A stretch of 64,000 nt of DNA from JBPRGH01 sp051418055 (GTDB lineage Bacteria; Bacteroidota; Bacteroidia; Cytophagales; Cyclobacteriaceae), in assembly GCA_051418055.1 (NCBI GenBank), contig JBPRGH010000113.1, forward strand, positions 35,450 to 99,449. Reading direction: 5' to 3'. Shown in pieces: positions 55,137-63,448 of this stretch (the stretch's first letter is position 1; each line of letters opens with the position of its first letter). Both the position numbers and the translations under genes were made by a program. The notes under the pieces were generated by a model, which was given only the letters and a program-made list of their open reading frames with translations, did no database searches and was not told the origin of the DNA.

Positions 55137-55961
55137 ATGGCAACAGAGAAAGAGAAAACAAAGAATAAAAAAACCACAACATCTAAAACAAACAGAAATA
55201 TTGGTGAATCATCAACAGGCACTGATACTTCTGGCAAGGAAGGGACTGTTTCAAGATCAAAAGCGGAAACAGATCAGAAGAATCCACAGTTTGAATCGGA
55301 AAGAGAATCCCGTCGTACAGGGCCTTCTACGGGAGGATATGGTGATCAACACGATCCGAAAAGATATGAAGAGCCACAAAATCACCAGTTTGACAGGGAC
55401 CGTGAGCGTACAGGATACTGGAATGAAGAACGTTTTTCAGATTATGACAGAGGATTTCGGGAAGGTGCCGAATATGCGGCCCGTCGTTATAACCAGGAAA
55501 ACTGGAATCGCGAAAGAAGAGGAAACTGGGGACAGGAAGGAAATATGGGTTATGAAAATGAACCAAGGTATAGTCGCTATAGCGGTTATGAAAGAACTGA
55601 ACCCGGATATGGCGGAAGCCGTTCTTATCCATATAATAATTACGGAGATGCTGATAGAGGAACAAACCGTTCTTACCCATCAATGCAATCCGGCTATGGT
55701 GACAGAAATCCCTATAGATTTGATGTAAGAGATGAATTTGAATCTGAGAGAGGACGGAGCAGGCCTTACGGCGAAGAATCTTACAACAGAGACAGGGGCG
55801 AAGAAAGACATTACAAAGGAAATGAATACGGCAGCCCATACGAAAGAGATCGCTATGAAAACCGCCAGCCAAACCGCGGAACTAGCAGATATGACCGTGA
55901 GCGCCATTTAAAAAACGAACCCATGGAAAGAGAAAGAGGAGACCGCGACAGAGAGTGGTAA
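55137..55961 (+). CDS. Hydrophilic Arg/Tyr/Gly/Glu-rich low-complexity protein
   Basis: ATG at 55137 (MATEKEKTKNKKT, after GAGGATC) is preferred to the longer frame from 55062, whose first 25 residues look unlike the rest. The protein has no hydrophobic segment. Residues 1-60 are Lys/Thr-rich. From about 60 on, the chain is dominated by R, Y, G, E, D and N with recurring YDRxxREGAEYAARRYNQ-like and NRERRGNWG-like pieces. It resembles disordered, RNA- or polyanion-binding regions. Related SWFGND-type stress proteins exist but I see no clear match. Strong terminators flank it. Confidence 0.7.
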   Translation: MATEKEKTKNKKTTTSKTNRNIGESSTGTDTSGKEGTVSRSKAETDQKNPQFESERESRRTGPSTGGYGDQHDPKRYEEPQNHQFDRDRERTGYWNEERFSDYDRGFREGAEYAARRYNQENWNRERRGNWGQEGNMGYENEPRYSRYSGYERTEPGYGGSRSYPYNNYGDADRGTNRSYPSMQSGYGDRNPYRFDVRDEFESERGRSRPYGEESYNRDRGEERHYKGNEYGSPYERDRYENRQPNRGTSRYDRERHLKNEPMERERGDRDREW

Positions 55962-55983
55962 TTAAAAAAAATTCCTTTAGCTG

Positions 55984-56023
55984 AAGTCGTACCGAAAGTT
56001 AATTTTTTCGGTACGACTTTTTT
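55984..56023. terminator. Strong bidirectional terminator
   Basis: AAGTCGTACCGAAA pairs with TTTCGGTACGACTT across a short AT loop, with T runs on both strands. It serves the plus-strand low-complexity gene and the convergent minus-strand gene. The stop codon of the latter (55999-56001) lies in the loop and one arm encodes its last residues. Confidence 0.88.
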
Positions 56024-56664
56024 GTAATGTGATAACCTAATTTAAATCGCAAAGAAGGTAATACTTTCCAGCCTTCTTCATACCAAAGATTAAACGGATC
56101 ACTGCTCCTTATTTCATACCCCTCACCTAATTGAATATCCGGGATAGAAATAGCATCTTTTCCATATCCATACCCCATGTCATATTCGAAGAAAAAGGGA
56201 TAAACGCTGTGACGCATTCCAATACGGACATCAAAAGCCAGCAGCTCCTTTACATATGTTCCAGGCTCATTTCTATAAAACTGACACTCACCCCACCAGC
56301 TGTTATCGCATTCATATCCTAAAACCACATTATCATTAATACGCTCCTGAGTATAACGTCCATCCAGCCCAATAAATAAATCTGATATTCCCCAACTTAC
56401 CAAATAGCCCCGAATTTCTTCCCTCAGCTTAAAACCTGACACATCCTCGCCATTATAATTTGTAACCGGCAATACTATCCCTGCTTCATGATGGAGATAA
56501 AATTTGTTTATTAACTTATGCTCGTAAGAGAACATAAAAGTCGGAAAATCATCTGCAAAATTCAGCAGATCAACTTTTACATTTTTTGTAGATATGGAAT
56601 CATAAACCTGTCCATAGGCTGTTGAAGAAACAACTATGAACATTAACAGAAACAACTTTCTCAT
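55999..56664 (-). CDS. Exported beta-rich protein, probable outer-membrane barrel, hypothetical
   Basis: The 221-residue protein has a signal peptide (LFLLMFIVVSSTAYGQ). Alternating beta strands follow (FMFSYEHKLINKFYLHHEAGIVLPV, GLDGRYTQERIND, LAFDVRIGMRHSVYPFFFEYDMGYGYG, LPSLRFKLGYHI). This pattern suits a small outer-membrane barrel, though the last residues (KKSYRKN) are not the usual aromatic terminus. It overlaps the upstream propeller gene by four bases, so it belongs to a three-gene operon. Confidence 0.75.
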   Translation of the reverse strand: MRKLFLLMFIVVSSTAYGQVYDSISTKNVKVDLLNFADDFPTFMFSYEHKLINKFYLHHEAGIVLPVTNYNGEDVSGFKLREEIRGYLVSWGISDLFIGLDGRYTQERINDNVVLGYECDNSWWGECQFYRNEPGTYVKELLAFDVRIGMRHSVYPFFFEYDMGYGYGKDAISIPDIQLGEGYEIRSSDPFNLWYEEGWKVLPSLRFKLGYHITKKSYRKN

Positions 56665-57401
56665 AAAAATTCAATCTCACTAATCTGCTGAAGATATCCT
56701 GATGATAAATCAAATTGAAAATAACCATCATTACCCGTTACTATTACAAGATCGTTCCTGATAATTACATCATACGCATGAAATCCGGAGTAAAGGCTAT
56801 CCAGCCTGGGTTGAGTGGGATTAGTAATATCTACCTGTGCCAGGCCATGAGCGCCTTCACAAACCAGCAGTATATTATCTCTGACAGCAAGACCATGAGG
56901 GTTTTTCATTTGTAATGATCCTGCAGCGAAAGGATTTCGCGGATCAGAAATATTTACTACATCAAGCTGGTTTGGTGACCATGGAGCACATTGAGATCCA
57001 CTACGCAAAGTCACATAAGCATAATCTCCCTGTGCTACTACAGGATCACATGCTTCCCAATGCTGGAATTCAGAAAGAAATTCAGGCCGTGAGGGATCAT
57101 TTAATGTAGAATAGATATACATAGCTTGGGCTGAGCCAATCAGCAGATAATCATAATATGGATATATGCTTTCTATGCCTATTCCAACACTCACATGATC
57201 TGTTATAACAGGTTTTTCAGGGGCCGAAATACTAATACTATAAAGTGCATTATCATTTACGAGATAAATAAAATTATCTTTTATTGTTAGCCTGGCCAGT
57301 GAGCTGCCTGTTCCGCTTCCCCCCGGGGCAAATGAGGCATCTGAGTTATCATCACATGATACTACTATGACAGCAAGTAAAAATATATATAGCTTTTTCA
57401 T
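56661..57401 (-). CDS. LVIVD-repeat beta-propeller lipoprotein
   Basis: ATG at 57401 (MKKLYIFLLAVIVVSC) gives a lipobox and matches the neighbouring gene's TAATG overlap; the longer frame from 57443 is rejected. The mature protein carries LVIVD-type propeller blades: LARLTIKDNFIYLVNDNALYSISIS, QGDYAYVTLRSG, LDVVNISDPRNPFAAGSL, NILLVCEGAHGLAQVDITNPTQP and NDLVIVTGNDG. Such proteins occur at the surface of Bacteroidota; the role is unknown. Confidence 0.85.
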   Translation of the reverse strand: MKKLYIFLLAVIVVSCDDNSDASFAPGGSGTGSSLARLTIKDNFIYLVNDNALYSISISAPEKPVITDHVSVGIGIESIYPYYDYLLIGSAQAMYIYSTLNDPSRPEFLSEFQHWEACDPVVAQGDYAYVTLRSGSQCAPWSPNQLDVVNISDPRNPFAAGSLQMKNPHGLAVRDNILLVCEGAHGLAQVDITNPTQPRLDSLYSGFHAYDVIIRNDLVIVTGNDGYFQFDLSSGYLQQISEIEFL

Positions 57402-57931
57402 TACCGGAAACATTGAGGGTTTGTTAATGTTGTCTTTTGCCAACCAGTTACAATTCCTTGTGAAGGATCAGGGCATTCAAAATAAAACCCTCTCTCCAAT
57501 GGGTAGAGGCTGTTTGACTGAATAACATTTTTAATTCTTTCTGTAATTATGATCTCTTTATCAGCAGTTAGTTTCATGGCTATAAGGTCACCATAATTAT
57601 TTGCGTATATCACATCCCCCTTAATAACCATATCATGGCTTCCAGGCACTTTTACAAAACCTAACTTAACAGGGTTCGCAGGATTTGTATTATCAATCAT
57701 ATGGATACCTTTTCCAATCTCATTAATTAAAAGCAGATTATTATAGAGATATAATTTTCCAGCCACCTCTATTGGCTGAACATCCATCATGCGAATATCA
57801 AATGCCTCTTCTGCATTTACATAAATAGGTTTGAAGCCTTCCACTTCCTGATCTCCAAAATAGACCTCATCATCAGGTATACATGAGGAAAGAAGGGCCA
57901 GCATCAAAAGGAATAAACACCATTTTTTCAT
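57401..57931 (-). CDS. Lipoprotein with short LVIVD propeller segment
   Basis: The 176-residue lipoprotein (CLFLLMLALLSSC) shares the layout of the next gene. AGKLYLYNNLLLINEIGKGIHMIDNTNPANPVKLGF and DVIYANNYGDLIAMKL are LVIVD blades, but only about three are present and the end is a different Cys-containing tail (TGWQKTTLTNPQCFR). It may be a partial paralogue of the downstream protein. The stop overlaps the next start (TAATG), so the two are translated together. Confidence 0.8.
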   Translation of the reverse strand: MKKWCLFLLMLALLSSCIPDDEVYFGDQEVEGFKPIYVNAEEAFDIRMMDVQPIEVAGKLYLYNNLLLINEIGKGIHMIDNTNPANPVKLGFVKVPGSHDMVIKGDVIYANNYGDLIAMKLTADKEIIITERIKNVIQSNSLYPLERGFYFECPDPSQGIVTGWQKTTLTNPQCFR

Positions 57932-57991
57932 AGCCAGGATTAAATTTTTTATGAAATTAATTATAAAAACTAACTTCTTCTAATTTCTAAA

Positions 57992-58402
57992 TTATTTTTT
58001 ATGAGGAAGGGTAGCTGTTACCTCCAGACGGTTGTGATCGGGATCTAAAGTTTCAAATTCATAATAACCATCCCCCGTTCTTCTGGGCCCGCTTAAAATC
58101 TCATACCCCGCCATACTCAACTCTTCCGCTTTCTTATCAACCTCCTCGACAGATCCAAGTCCAAAAGCAACATGTATTAATCCCTGGTGCTGCTTATGAA
58201 TAGTGTCATTTAAATTTTGAGGAATATCCTGTCTCTTCATTATTTCAAGTCTCGCACCAGATGAAAAGGATAAAAAATAGCTTTCAAATTGTTTTTGGTT
58301 ATTTATATACTTTTCATTTGCCACAGCATTAAAAAACCGGGTATAATAATTTTTTAATCTATCCGGATCGTGAGTCCAAATCGCAACATGTTCAATTATC
58401 AT
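57992..58402 (-). CDS. VOC-family glyoxalase/lactoylglutathione lyase-like
   Basis: The 136-residue cytoplasmic protein is a complete VOC domain: IEHVAIWTHDPDRLKNYYTRFF, HQGLIHVAFGLGSVEEVD and YEFETLDPDHNRLEVTATLP. It holds His, Glu and His/Glu metal-type ligands (His5, Glu54-region, His76-region and Glu127-region). It may detoxify methylglyoxal or act on a related substrate. Confidence 0.9.
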   Translation of the reverse strand: MIIEHVAIWTHDPDRLKNYYTRFFNAVANEKYINNQKQFESYFLSFSSGARLEIMKRQDIPQNLNDTIHKQHQGLIHVAFGLGSVEEVDKKAEELSMAGYEILSGPRRTGDGYYEFETLDPDHNRLEVTATLPHKK

Positions 58403-58535
58403 GACCGCTCTTACGGAAAGAGTAAAAAAATGTTGCTCACAAAAAAAATATCATAGAGCGACATACTGCTTTACTATAGGATTTTTCTGTTACTCTGATA
58501 GGCTATAACTTTGATAAGCAAATATTAAATTATTG

Positions 58536-59462
58536 ATGCAATACAAAATATTAACATCCGGAAAGATTGGCGAAGATTTTACAAAATTTGCCAATAATTT
58601 TTCCGATATTTCATGTACTTATATTAAAGATCCCGAAGAGATAACTCAAAGGATCAGTGAGTTTAATGCTTTGGCTGGATTTATTTTTTACTCTCACCTC
58701 GATATAAGCCACATAAAATGGATCCATTCTTTTGGTGCCGGGGTGGAATCAATTATTAATCATCCACATTTTAATAGAAAAAAAACAGCACTCACTCGAA
58801 CAGTGGGCAGAATGGGCAACAAAATGGGAGAATATTGTCTTGCCTATGCGTTTTATATTTTAAAAAATATTGAAGGATTAAGATTAAATCAGGTAAAAAA
58901 TGAATGGAAACAGCTTCCATCACACAATTTGTCTGATAAAAATATCATCATTTTTGGTACGGGTGAAATAGGTAGCGGAGTGGCCAAAACATTTAATCCT
59001 CTTAGTAATAAGGTGGTGGGAGTAAACACTTCAGGAACAAGCGCAAAGGGTTTTGACCAGGTAGTAACTCCTGAACAAGTAAAAATGCTGGATAAAATAG
59101 ATGTCATAATAAATACTTTACCATTAACTAAGGAGACACTTGAATTTTATGATATATCCCTATTTAAAAATTTTAAAGGCGCCATTTTTATTAATGTTGG
59201 AAGAGGTGGCAGTGTAGTACACGATGACCTTATAAAAGCACTAGGTAATAATTATATATCAAAAGCTGTTCTTGATGTTTTTGAAGATGAACCTTTACCG
59301 GCAAATTCAATTTTATGGAAACATCCTGATATTATTATAACGCCTCATCAAGCAGCACTGACGGATTTTGAAGATATAAAGATCAGTTTTAATAAAGTTT
59401 ATGAGGCACTAAAGCAGGGGAAAAGTAACGATATGTTTGTTGATCTTACCAGATCTTACTGA
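58536..59462 (+). CDS. D-2-hydroxyacid dehydrogenase (GhrA-like)
   Basis: ATG at 58536 is preferred to the TTG just before it. The 308-residue protein has the NAD-binding GTGEIGSGVAKTF, INTLPLTKETLEFYD, FINVGRGGSVVHDDLIKAL, DVFEDEPLPANSILWKHPDIIITPHQAALT and the active-site Arg, Glu and His set (His in PHQA). It would reduce glyoxylate or hydroxypyruvate, or oxidise D-2-hydroxy acids. It ends overlapping the convergent lipase gene by seven bases. Confidence 0.9.
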   Translation: MQYKILTSGKIGEDFTKFANNFSDISCTYIKDPEEITQRISEFNALAGFIFYSHLDISHIKWIHSFGAGVESIINHPHFNRKKTALTRTVGRMGNKMGEYCLAYAFYILKNIEGLRLNQVKNEWKQLPSHNLSDKNIIIFGTGEIGSGVAKTFNPLSNKVVGVNTSGTSAKGFDQVVTPEQVKMLDKIDVIINTLPLTKETLEFYDISLFKNFKGAIFINVGRGGSVVHDDLIKALGNNYISKAVLDVFEDEPLPANSILWKHPDIIITPHQAALTDFEDIKISFNKVYEALKQGKSNDMFVDLTRSY

Positions 59463-60286
59463 AGATTCTGCTCTTCCAGCCATTTTATTGTACTTTGAAT
59501 AACCTTTGATTTTTCAAATTCATTATGCGTCTCATGGTATAGATTAGTCCAAAGCTTTAAAGTAGCATTTTCATCCGCATTTTGTGCAAATTCTTTAGTT
59601 GCATCAGGGTCAGTAATGTTATCCCCTGTACCATGAGTAACAAGCAAAGGAATATTTATAGAGCTGGCATTTTTAATGGCAAATTCACCTGCCTCTCGAG
59701 CGCCAAAAAATAAGGACGGGGTGATTTTTGAATGTATCTTTGGATCAAAAGTATATTCTTTGATAACCTGCGGGTCATGTGAAAGAAATTCTGGATTAAG
59801 ATTAGTACTCTGGGCAAGAGAGGGGAATATTTTTAATGCCAGCAGCCCTATTGCTAATTTAATAGAAGAAGCTTTCATCCGCAGCCTAAACCATGGAGAA
59901 GTTATTATAGCTGCATAAATACGCTTATCCTTTTTGCGGATAAGATAATTGGCAACAATATTGCCGCCCATGCTATGGCCATATAATACAATGGGTGTAT
60001 CATTATGCTGAGCTACATATTCAATAACTACATTTAGGTCATCTAAAAGGGCATCATATGATGGGGTATATCCCCTCTTTCCCTGTGAATCGCCATGACC
60101 CCGAAGATCAAAACTAAAAAATGAAAAACCTGCCTGATTAAACGCTTCAGCAATATGGTGGTAGCGATCTTTATATTCACCAAGACCGTGAACAAGAATA
60201 ACTGATGCCCTGGATTCAGGCACCAAGAATTCCTCTGTAGCTATTTTTAAATGATCTTTTGTCTTTAAGGAGTTACTTTTTTTCAT
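59456..60286 (-). CDS. Alpha/beta hydrolase, monoacylglycerol-lipase-like
   Basis: The 276-residue protein has the S33/monoglyceride lipase layout. VILVHGLGEYKDRYHHIAEAFN is the oxyanion-hole region, then FFSFDLRGHGDSQGKRGY and the nucleophile elbow LYGHSMGGNIVANYL. The Asp is in VTHGTGDNITDPDAT and the His in NLYHETHNE. No signal peptide. Substrate class is inferred from the family. Confidence 0.92.
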   Translation of the reverse strand: MKKSNSLKTKDHLKIATEEFLVPESRASVILVHGLGEYKDRYHHIAEAFNQAGFSFFSFDLRGHGDSQGKRGYTPSYDALLDDLNVVIEYVAQHNDTPIVLYGHSMGGNIVANYLIRKKDKRIYAAIITSPWFRLRMKASSIKLAIGLLALKIFPSLAQSTNLNPEFLSHDPQVIKEYTFDPKIHSKITPSLFFGAREAGEFAIKNASSINIPLLVTHGTGDNITDPDATKEFAQNADENATLKLWTNLYHETHNEFEKSKVIQSTIKWLEEQNLQ

Positions 60287-60496
60287 TTTGAGGAATATAC
60301 ATCCGGAGGATTATCTCTAAACTTAAATGTAAAGAAGAAGTTATAAATTTTATATAAGAAAAAATAATGATTTACTATCTTACATCATTTAAAACAAACC
60401 CTGAAGTTCAGTTTAAAATAATTAACAGAAAAATATATTGTTTGGCCAAGAATATTACGCCAATTATAAATTATATGAGTTAAGAATATTATAGCT

Positions 60497-62641
60497 ATGA
60501 AACAATTTAAATTAACTTTTTTAGGCGTAATACTTGCAGGAGCCTTTTCTTTTATACAACCGGTATCATTATCTGCTCAGGAAGTCATTGAAGACTTTGA
60601 ACGAACTGATAACTGGTCCTGGTCTCCATGGATTGGAACAGGGGGAGGAAAATCTTCACTTGCTGCACATACCGGTTCATATGGTGTTGTGGACCCCGGC
60701 TGGCACTATAGAACAGATGTTACTGTTGGTAAGGCCGGAGATGTTTTAACTGCCTGGGGAAAATCTTTAATTCCCGGAAGAGTATATCTTGGATTTTCAG
60801 CAAGTTCATTAGGAGCTTATTCATTAATAATGGCAACCAATACACAGGAGCTAATCATCCAGCACAATTCCGGTTTTGGCGTCTCCTCAAATCTTGCAGC
60901 TGTTCCATTTACATATGAACTTCAAAAGTGGTATAAGCTGGAGATCACATGGATTACAGAAAATTCAATTGAAGCAAAGCTTTATGATTCTGATGGAACC
61001 ACTGTGTTAGCTACAGTCAGCCATACGAGTACTAAGTTTACTCCTGGGGGAATTGCAATAAGAGCATTCAGCCGCGGTTATCTGGATGACATTTCCTATG
61101 GATCATCCTGCTCCTCCCCTGTTGTTAAAACTAATGACCTGACTGTAGAGCTGGATAGTGAAGGGAATGCTTTAATATCAACTGATAAAATTAATAATGA
61201 CAGTGAGGTTTCTTGCGGTATTGCTGAAATTACTTTAGATAAAGAGAATTTTAATTGTAAGGATATTGGCGGAAACACTGTCACTTTAACAATAACAGAT
61301 GAAAATGGTAATATTGCCTCAGCAACTGCTACTGTTACTGTAGAAGATAATTTATCCCCCGCTGTTGTAACACAGGATATAACTGTTGCCCTTGATGCAA
61401 ATGGTGAAGCAACGATTACTTCTGATGCAATAGATAACGGATCAACAGATAATTGTGCGATAGCCAGCTACTCATTGGATATCACCAGCTTTGATTGCAG
61501 TAACATTGGAGAGAATACTGTGACATTAACTGTGACAGACGAAAGCGAAAATACTGCCTCGGCAACTGCTGTTGTAACAGTAACAAATGATGAACCACAA
61601 ATCACATCATTCCATTTACCCGAAGATGCACAACAAGTTGGCACTACTATAAATCTTACAGCTACTTATACGGATGTAAACCTATCACAGGCATCTGTAA
61701 ACTGGGGCGATGGATCCGAAACTACAGCTGATATTGAAGATGGAAATATATCAGCAAACCATATGTATTCGGAAGCAGGTATATATGAAGTTGTTCTTAA
61801 CATTATAGATATCTGTGGACTGGAAGCTCAGGAAACATACCAGTATGTAATTATTTATGATCCTAATGCCGGATTTATAACAGGAGGAGGCTGGTTCAGC
61901 TCTCCTGTAGGTGCATGGGCAGGGAATACTGCTACTAATAGTAAGGCACATGTTCAGTTCAATGCAAAATATCAAAAAAACACTTATGAGCTACAGGGGA
62001 AATTTAATTTTACCCTTACACGTGGAGCGGGAGGAAATAATAGTGGTGCCGGTGGTAACAGTGGTGCAATTCTTAAATTTAAATCTACTTCATTGAATTG
62101 GCTGGTGGTAAATGATCACAAAGCCTATTTAACAGGTAGTGGTGAAATTGACAACAACGATAACTACAGCTTTCTCCTTTCATTTATTGATGGGGATAAA
62201 ATAGGAGAACGCGCTGATTATATCCGGGTTCAGATCACTGATAATTCTAACGGCAATGTTATTTATGATAATTATCTTAATGCCCCAATGCCTGCTGATG
62301 CCACGCAGGAGCTGGATAATGGTTCACTCGTTATCCATAACAATGGTAACAGTTCCGGTGCGAATAGATCAAGCAATACTGCTGATGATGAATTATTAAG
62401 CTTTAGTTTTTATCCAAACCCTGCAGTTGACAACCTGACGCTGGATTTTACAAATTTCACTTCCAAAAAAGCCAGGTTTACCATCACTAATTCAATGGGT
62501 AAAGTAGAAACATCCAGAGAAGTTAATATCAGTGCTACAGATAAGGTACGGATTAATGTTAGAAATCTAAATAAAGGTATTTATGTAATTACGGTAGAAA
62601 CTGATAACGGAAAACATATGTATCGGTTCTACAAGAGTTAA
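60497..62641 (+). CDS. Type IX-secreted protein with HYR-like repeats and PKD domain
   Basis: The 714-residue protein has a signal peptide (FLGVILAGAFSFIQPVSLSA). A beta-rich N-terminal lectin-like domain (about 30-205) is followed by two copies of an 80-90-residue Ig/HYR-like repeat. Each repeat starts DLTVELD/DITVALD and ends GxNTVTLTITDENxNIASATATVTV. A PKD-like domain (VNWGDGSETTADIED, about 390-450) follows, then a Gly/Asn-rich domain. The C-terminal sorting domain LLSFSFYPNPAVDNLTLDF runs through KGIYVITVETDNGKHMYRF, which directs export by the type IX system. It is likely a surface adhesin or matrix protein. Confidence 0.92.
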   Translation: MKQFKLTFLGVILAGAFSFIQPVSLSAQEVIEDFERTDNWSWSPWIGTGGGKSSLAAHTGSYGVVDPGWHYRTDVTVGKAGDVLTAWGKSLIPGRVYLGFSASSLGAYSLIMATNTQELIIQHNSGFGVSSNLAAVPFTYELQKWYKLEITWITENSIEAKLYDSDGTTVLATVSHTSTKFTPGGIAIRAFSRGYLDDISYGSSCSSPVVKTNDLTVELDSEGNALISTDKINNDSEVSCGIAEITLDKENFNCKDIGGNTVTLTITDENGNIASATATVTVEDNLSPAVVTQDITVALDANGEATITSDAIDNGSTDNCAIASYSLDITSFDCSNIGENTVTLTVTDESENTASATAVVTVTNDEPQITSFHLPEDAQQVGTTINLTATYTDVNLSQASVNWGDGSETTADIEDGNISANHMYSEAGIYEVVLNIIDICGLEAQETYQYVIIYDPNAGFITGGGWFSSPVGAWAGNTATNSKAHVQFNAKYQKNTYELQGKFNFTLTRGAGGNNSGAGGNSGAILKFKSTSLNWLVVNDHKAYLTGSGEIDNNDNYSFLLSFIDGDKIGERADYIRVQITDNSNGNVIYDNYLNAPMPADATQELDNGSLVIHNNGNSSGANRSSNTADDELLSFSFYPNPAVDNLTLDFTNFTSKKARFTITNSMGKVETSREVNISATDKVRINVRNLNKGIYVITVETDNGKHMYRFYKS

Positions 62642-62668
62642 TTTTTTAGAAAGAATAAATTAAAATTA

Positions 62669-62699
62669 GCCTGCACTACATGTGTGGGCTTTTTTTATT
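62669..62699 (+). terminator. Terminator after the type IX-secreted gene
   Basis: AGCCTGCAC-TACAT-GTGTGGGCT forms a stem with two wobble pairs, followed by TTTTTTT, about 30 bases after the stop at 62641. Confidence 0.75.
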
Positions 62700-62830
62700 A
62701 TAAATTTTCAGGATCAAAGAATTTTTTACAGATTTTTCCTGTTTACTATTGCATAAAAATAAACTAATCTCTAACATTGCATTCCCGTTCCGGACGGACA
62801 AAAGGTCTGAACTTAAAACGGTAAAAATAT

Positions 62831-62910
62831 TCCCCCTTAGCTCAGCTGGTTAGAGCGGCTGATCCCGATGAAAATCGGGATAGTTCCTTGGTTCTAGCCA
62901 AGAGGGAATT
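62831..62910 (+). pseudogene. tRNA-Asn-like relic with palindrome in place of the anticodon arm
   Basis: The 5' half is identical to the intact tRNA-Asn gene (TCCCCCTTAGCTCAGCTGGT through AGAGCGGCTGA). The anticodon stem-loop is then replaced by ATCCCGATGAAAATCGGGAT (62862-62881). The T arm lacks one base (TTCTAGC) and the acceptor 3' strand is AGGGAAT instead of AGGGGGA. It cannot be a functional tRNA. Confidence 0.75.
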
Positions 62911-62944
62911 AAAAATGAGGAAATTTATTTACAAAAATATAAAT

Positions 62945-63018
62945 TCCCCCTTAGCTCAGCTGGTTAGAGCGGCTGACTGTTAATCAGTAGGTCCTTGGTT
63001 CGAGCCCAAGAGGGGGAG
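62945..63018 (+). tRNA. tRNA-Asn (GTT anticodon)
   Basis: A 74-base tRNA with the perfect acceptor stem TCCCCCT/AGGGGGA, D-loop GCTCAGCTGGTTAGAGC and anticodon stem-loop CTGACTGTTAATCAG with GTT. The T arm is CTTGGTTCGAGCCCAAG and the discriminator G. CCA is not encoded. It lies 34 bases after a degraded tRNA-like copy and is followed by a terminator and a GIY-YIG gene. Confidence 0.97.
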
Positions 63019-63020
63019 CA

Positions 63021-63048
63021 AAAGCTCAGCGAAAGCTGGGCTTTTTTT
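63021..63048 (+). terminator. Terminator behind tRNA-Asn
   Basis: AGCTCAGC-GAAA-GCTGGGCT followed by TTTTTT lies two bases after the tRNA. The same element recurs behind the second tRNA 3' copy at 63418-63445. Confidence 0.85.
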
Positions 63049-63051
63049 GTT

Positions 63052-63333
63052 ATGTTCAGTGTCTATATATTATACTCATCCAAAATAAAGAGATTCTACA
63101 TCGGCTTCTCATCAGATGTAGATGCGAGAATAGCTTATCATAATTCTGATAAAAATAAAATATGGACCAGCCGTGGTAAGCCCTGGGATAAATTTCACAT
63201 AATCCCTGATTTGACCGAAAAACAAGCGGTGGGTATTGAAAGGCATACCAAAAAGATGAAGTCCAGAAAGTATTTAGAGAACCTTAAAAAATATTCGGAG
63301 ATTACCGAAAGATTAAAAATGAAGTATTGTTAA
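63052..63333 (+). CDS. GIY-YIG nuclease (UvrC-like small endonuclease)
   Basis: ATG at 63052 lies only three bases after the T run of the tRNA terminator; the longer frame reading back into the tRNA from 62995 is rejected. The 93-residue protein is a stand-alone GIY-YIG domain: VYILYSSKIKRFYIGFSSDVDARIAYHN (catalytic Tyr and Arg region), then TSRGKPWDKFHII and VGIERHTKKMKSRKYLENLKKY with the metal-binding Glu. Such small nucleases are frequent in Bacteroidota, often next to tRNA genes. Its stop TAA merges with the next tRNA-like copy (TTGTTAAAGCGGCTG). Confidence 0.88.
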   Translation: MFSVYILYSSKIKRFYIGFSSDVDARIAYHNSDKNKIWTSRGKPWDKFHIIPDLTEKQAVGIERHTKKMKSRKYLENLKKYSEITERLKMKYC

Positions 63334-63415
63334 AGCGGCTGATCCCGATAAAAAGATCGGGATAGGTCCTTGGTTCGCCTGTCCCGGCAATTGTCGGGAA
63401 GCCCAAGAGGGGGAG
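63330..63415 (+). pseudogene. Second tRNA-Asn 3' copy interrupted by two palindromes
   Basis: It begins at GTTAAAGCGGCTG, where tRNA-Asn has GTTAGAGCGGCTG, and ends in the exact acceptor AGGGGGA plus G. Between these, TCCCGATAAAAAGATCGGGA (63343-63362) takes the place of the anticodon loop, and TCCCGGCAATTGTCGGGA (63382-63399) interrupts the T loop. No 5' acceptor strand exists here. Confidence 0.8.
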
Positions 63416-63448
63416 CAAAAGCTCAGCGAAAGCTGGGCTTTTTTTGTT

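Noticed and set aside
55114..55728. 204-codon open frame in another frame of the low-complexity gene
   Set aside because: It is a shadow created by the repetitive purine-rich codons of the gene at 55137; its His/Met/Ile/Lys-rich translation has no plausible domain.
62995..63051. Extended GIY-YIG reading frame beginning inside tRNA-Asn
   Set aside because: It would translate the tRNA T arm and the terminator; the ATG at 63052 gives a normal GIY-YIG N-terminus.
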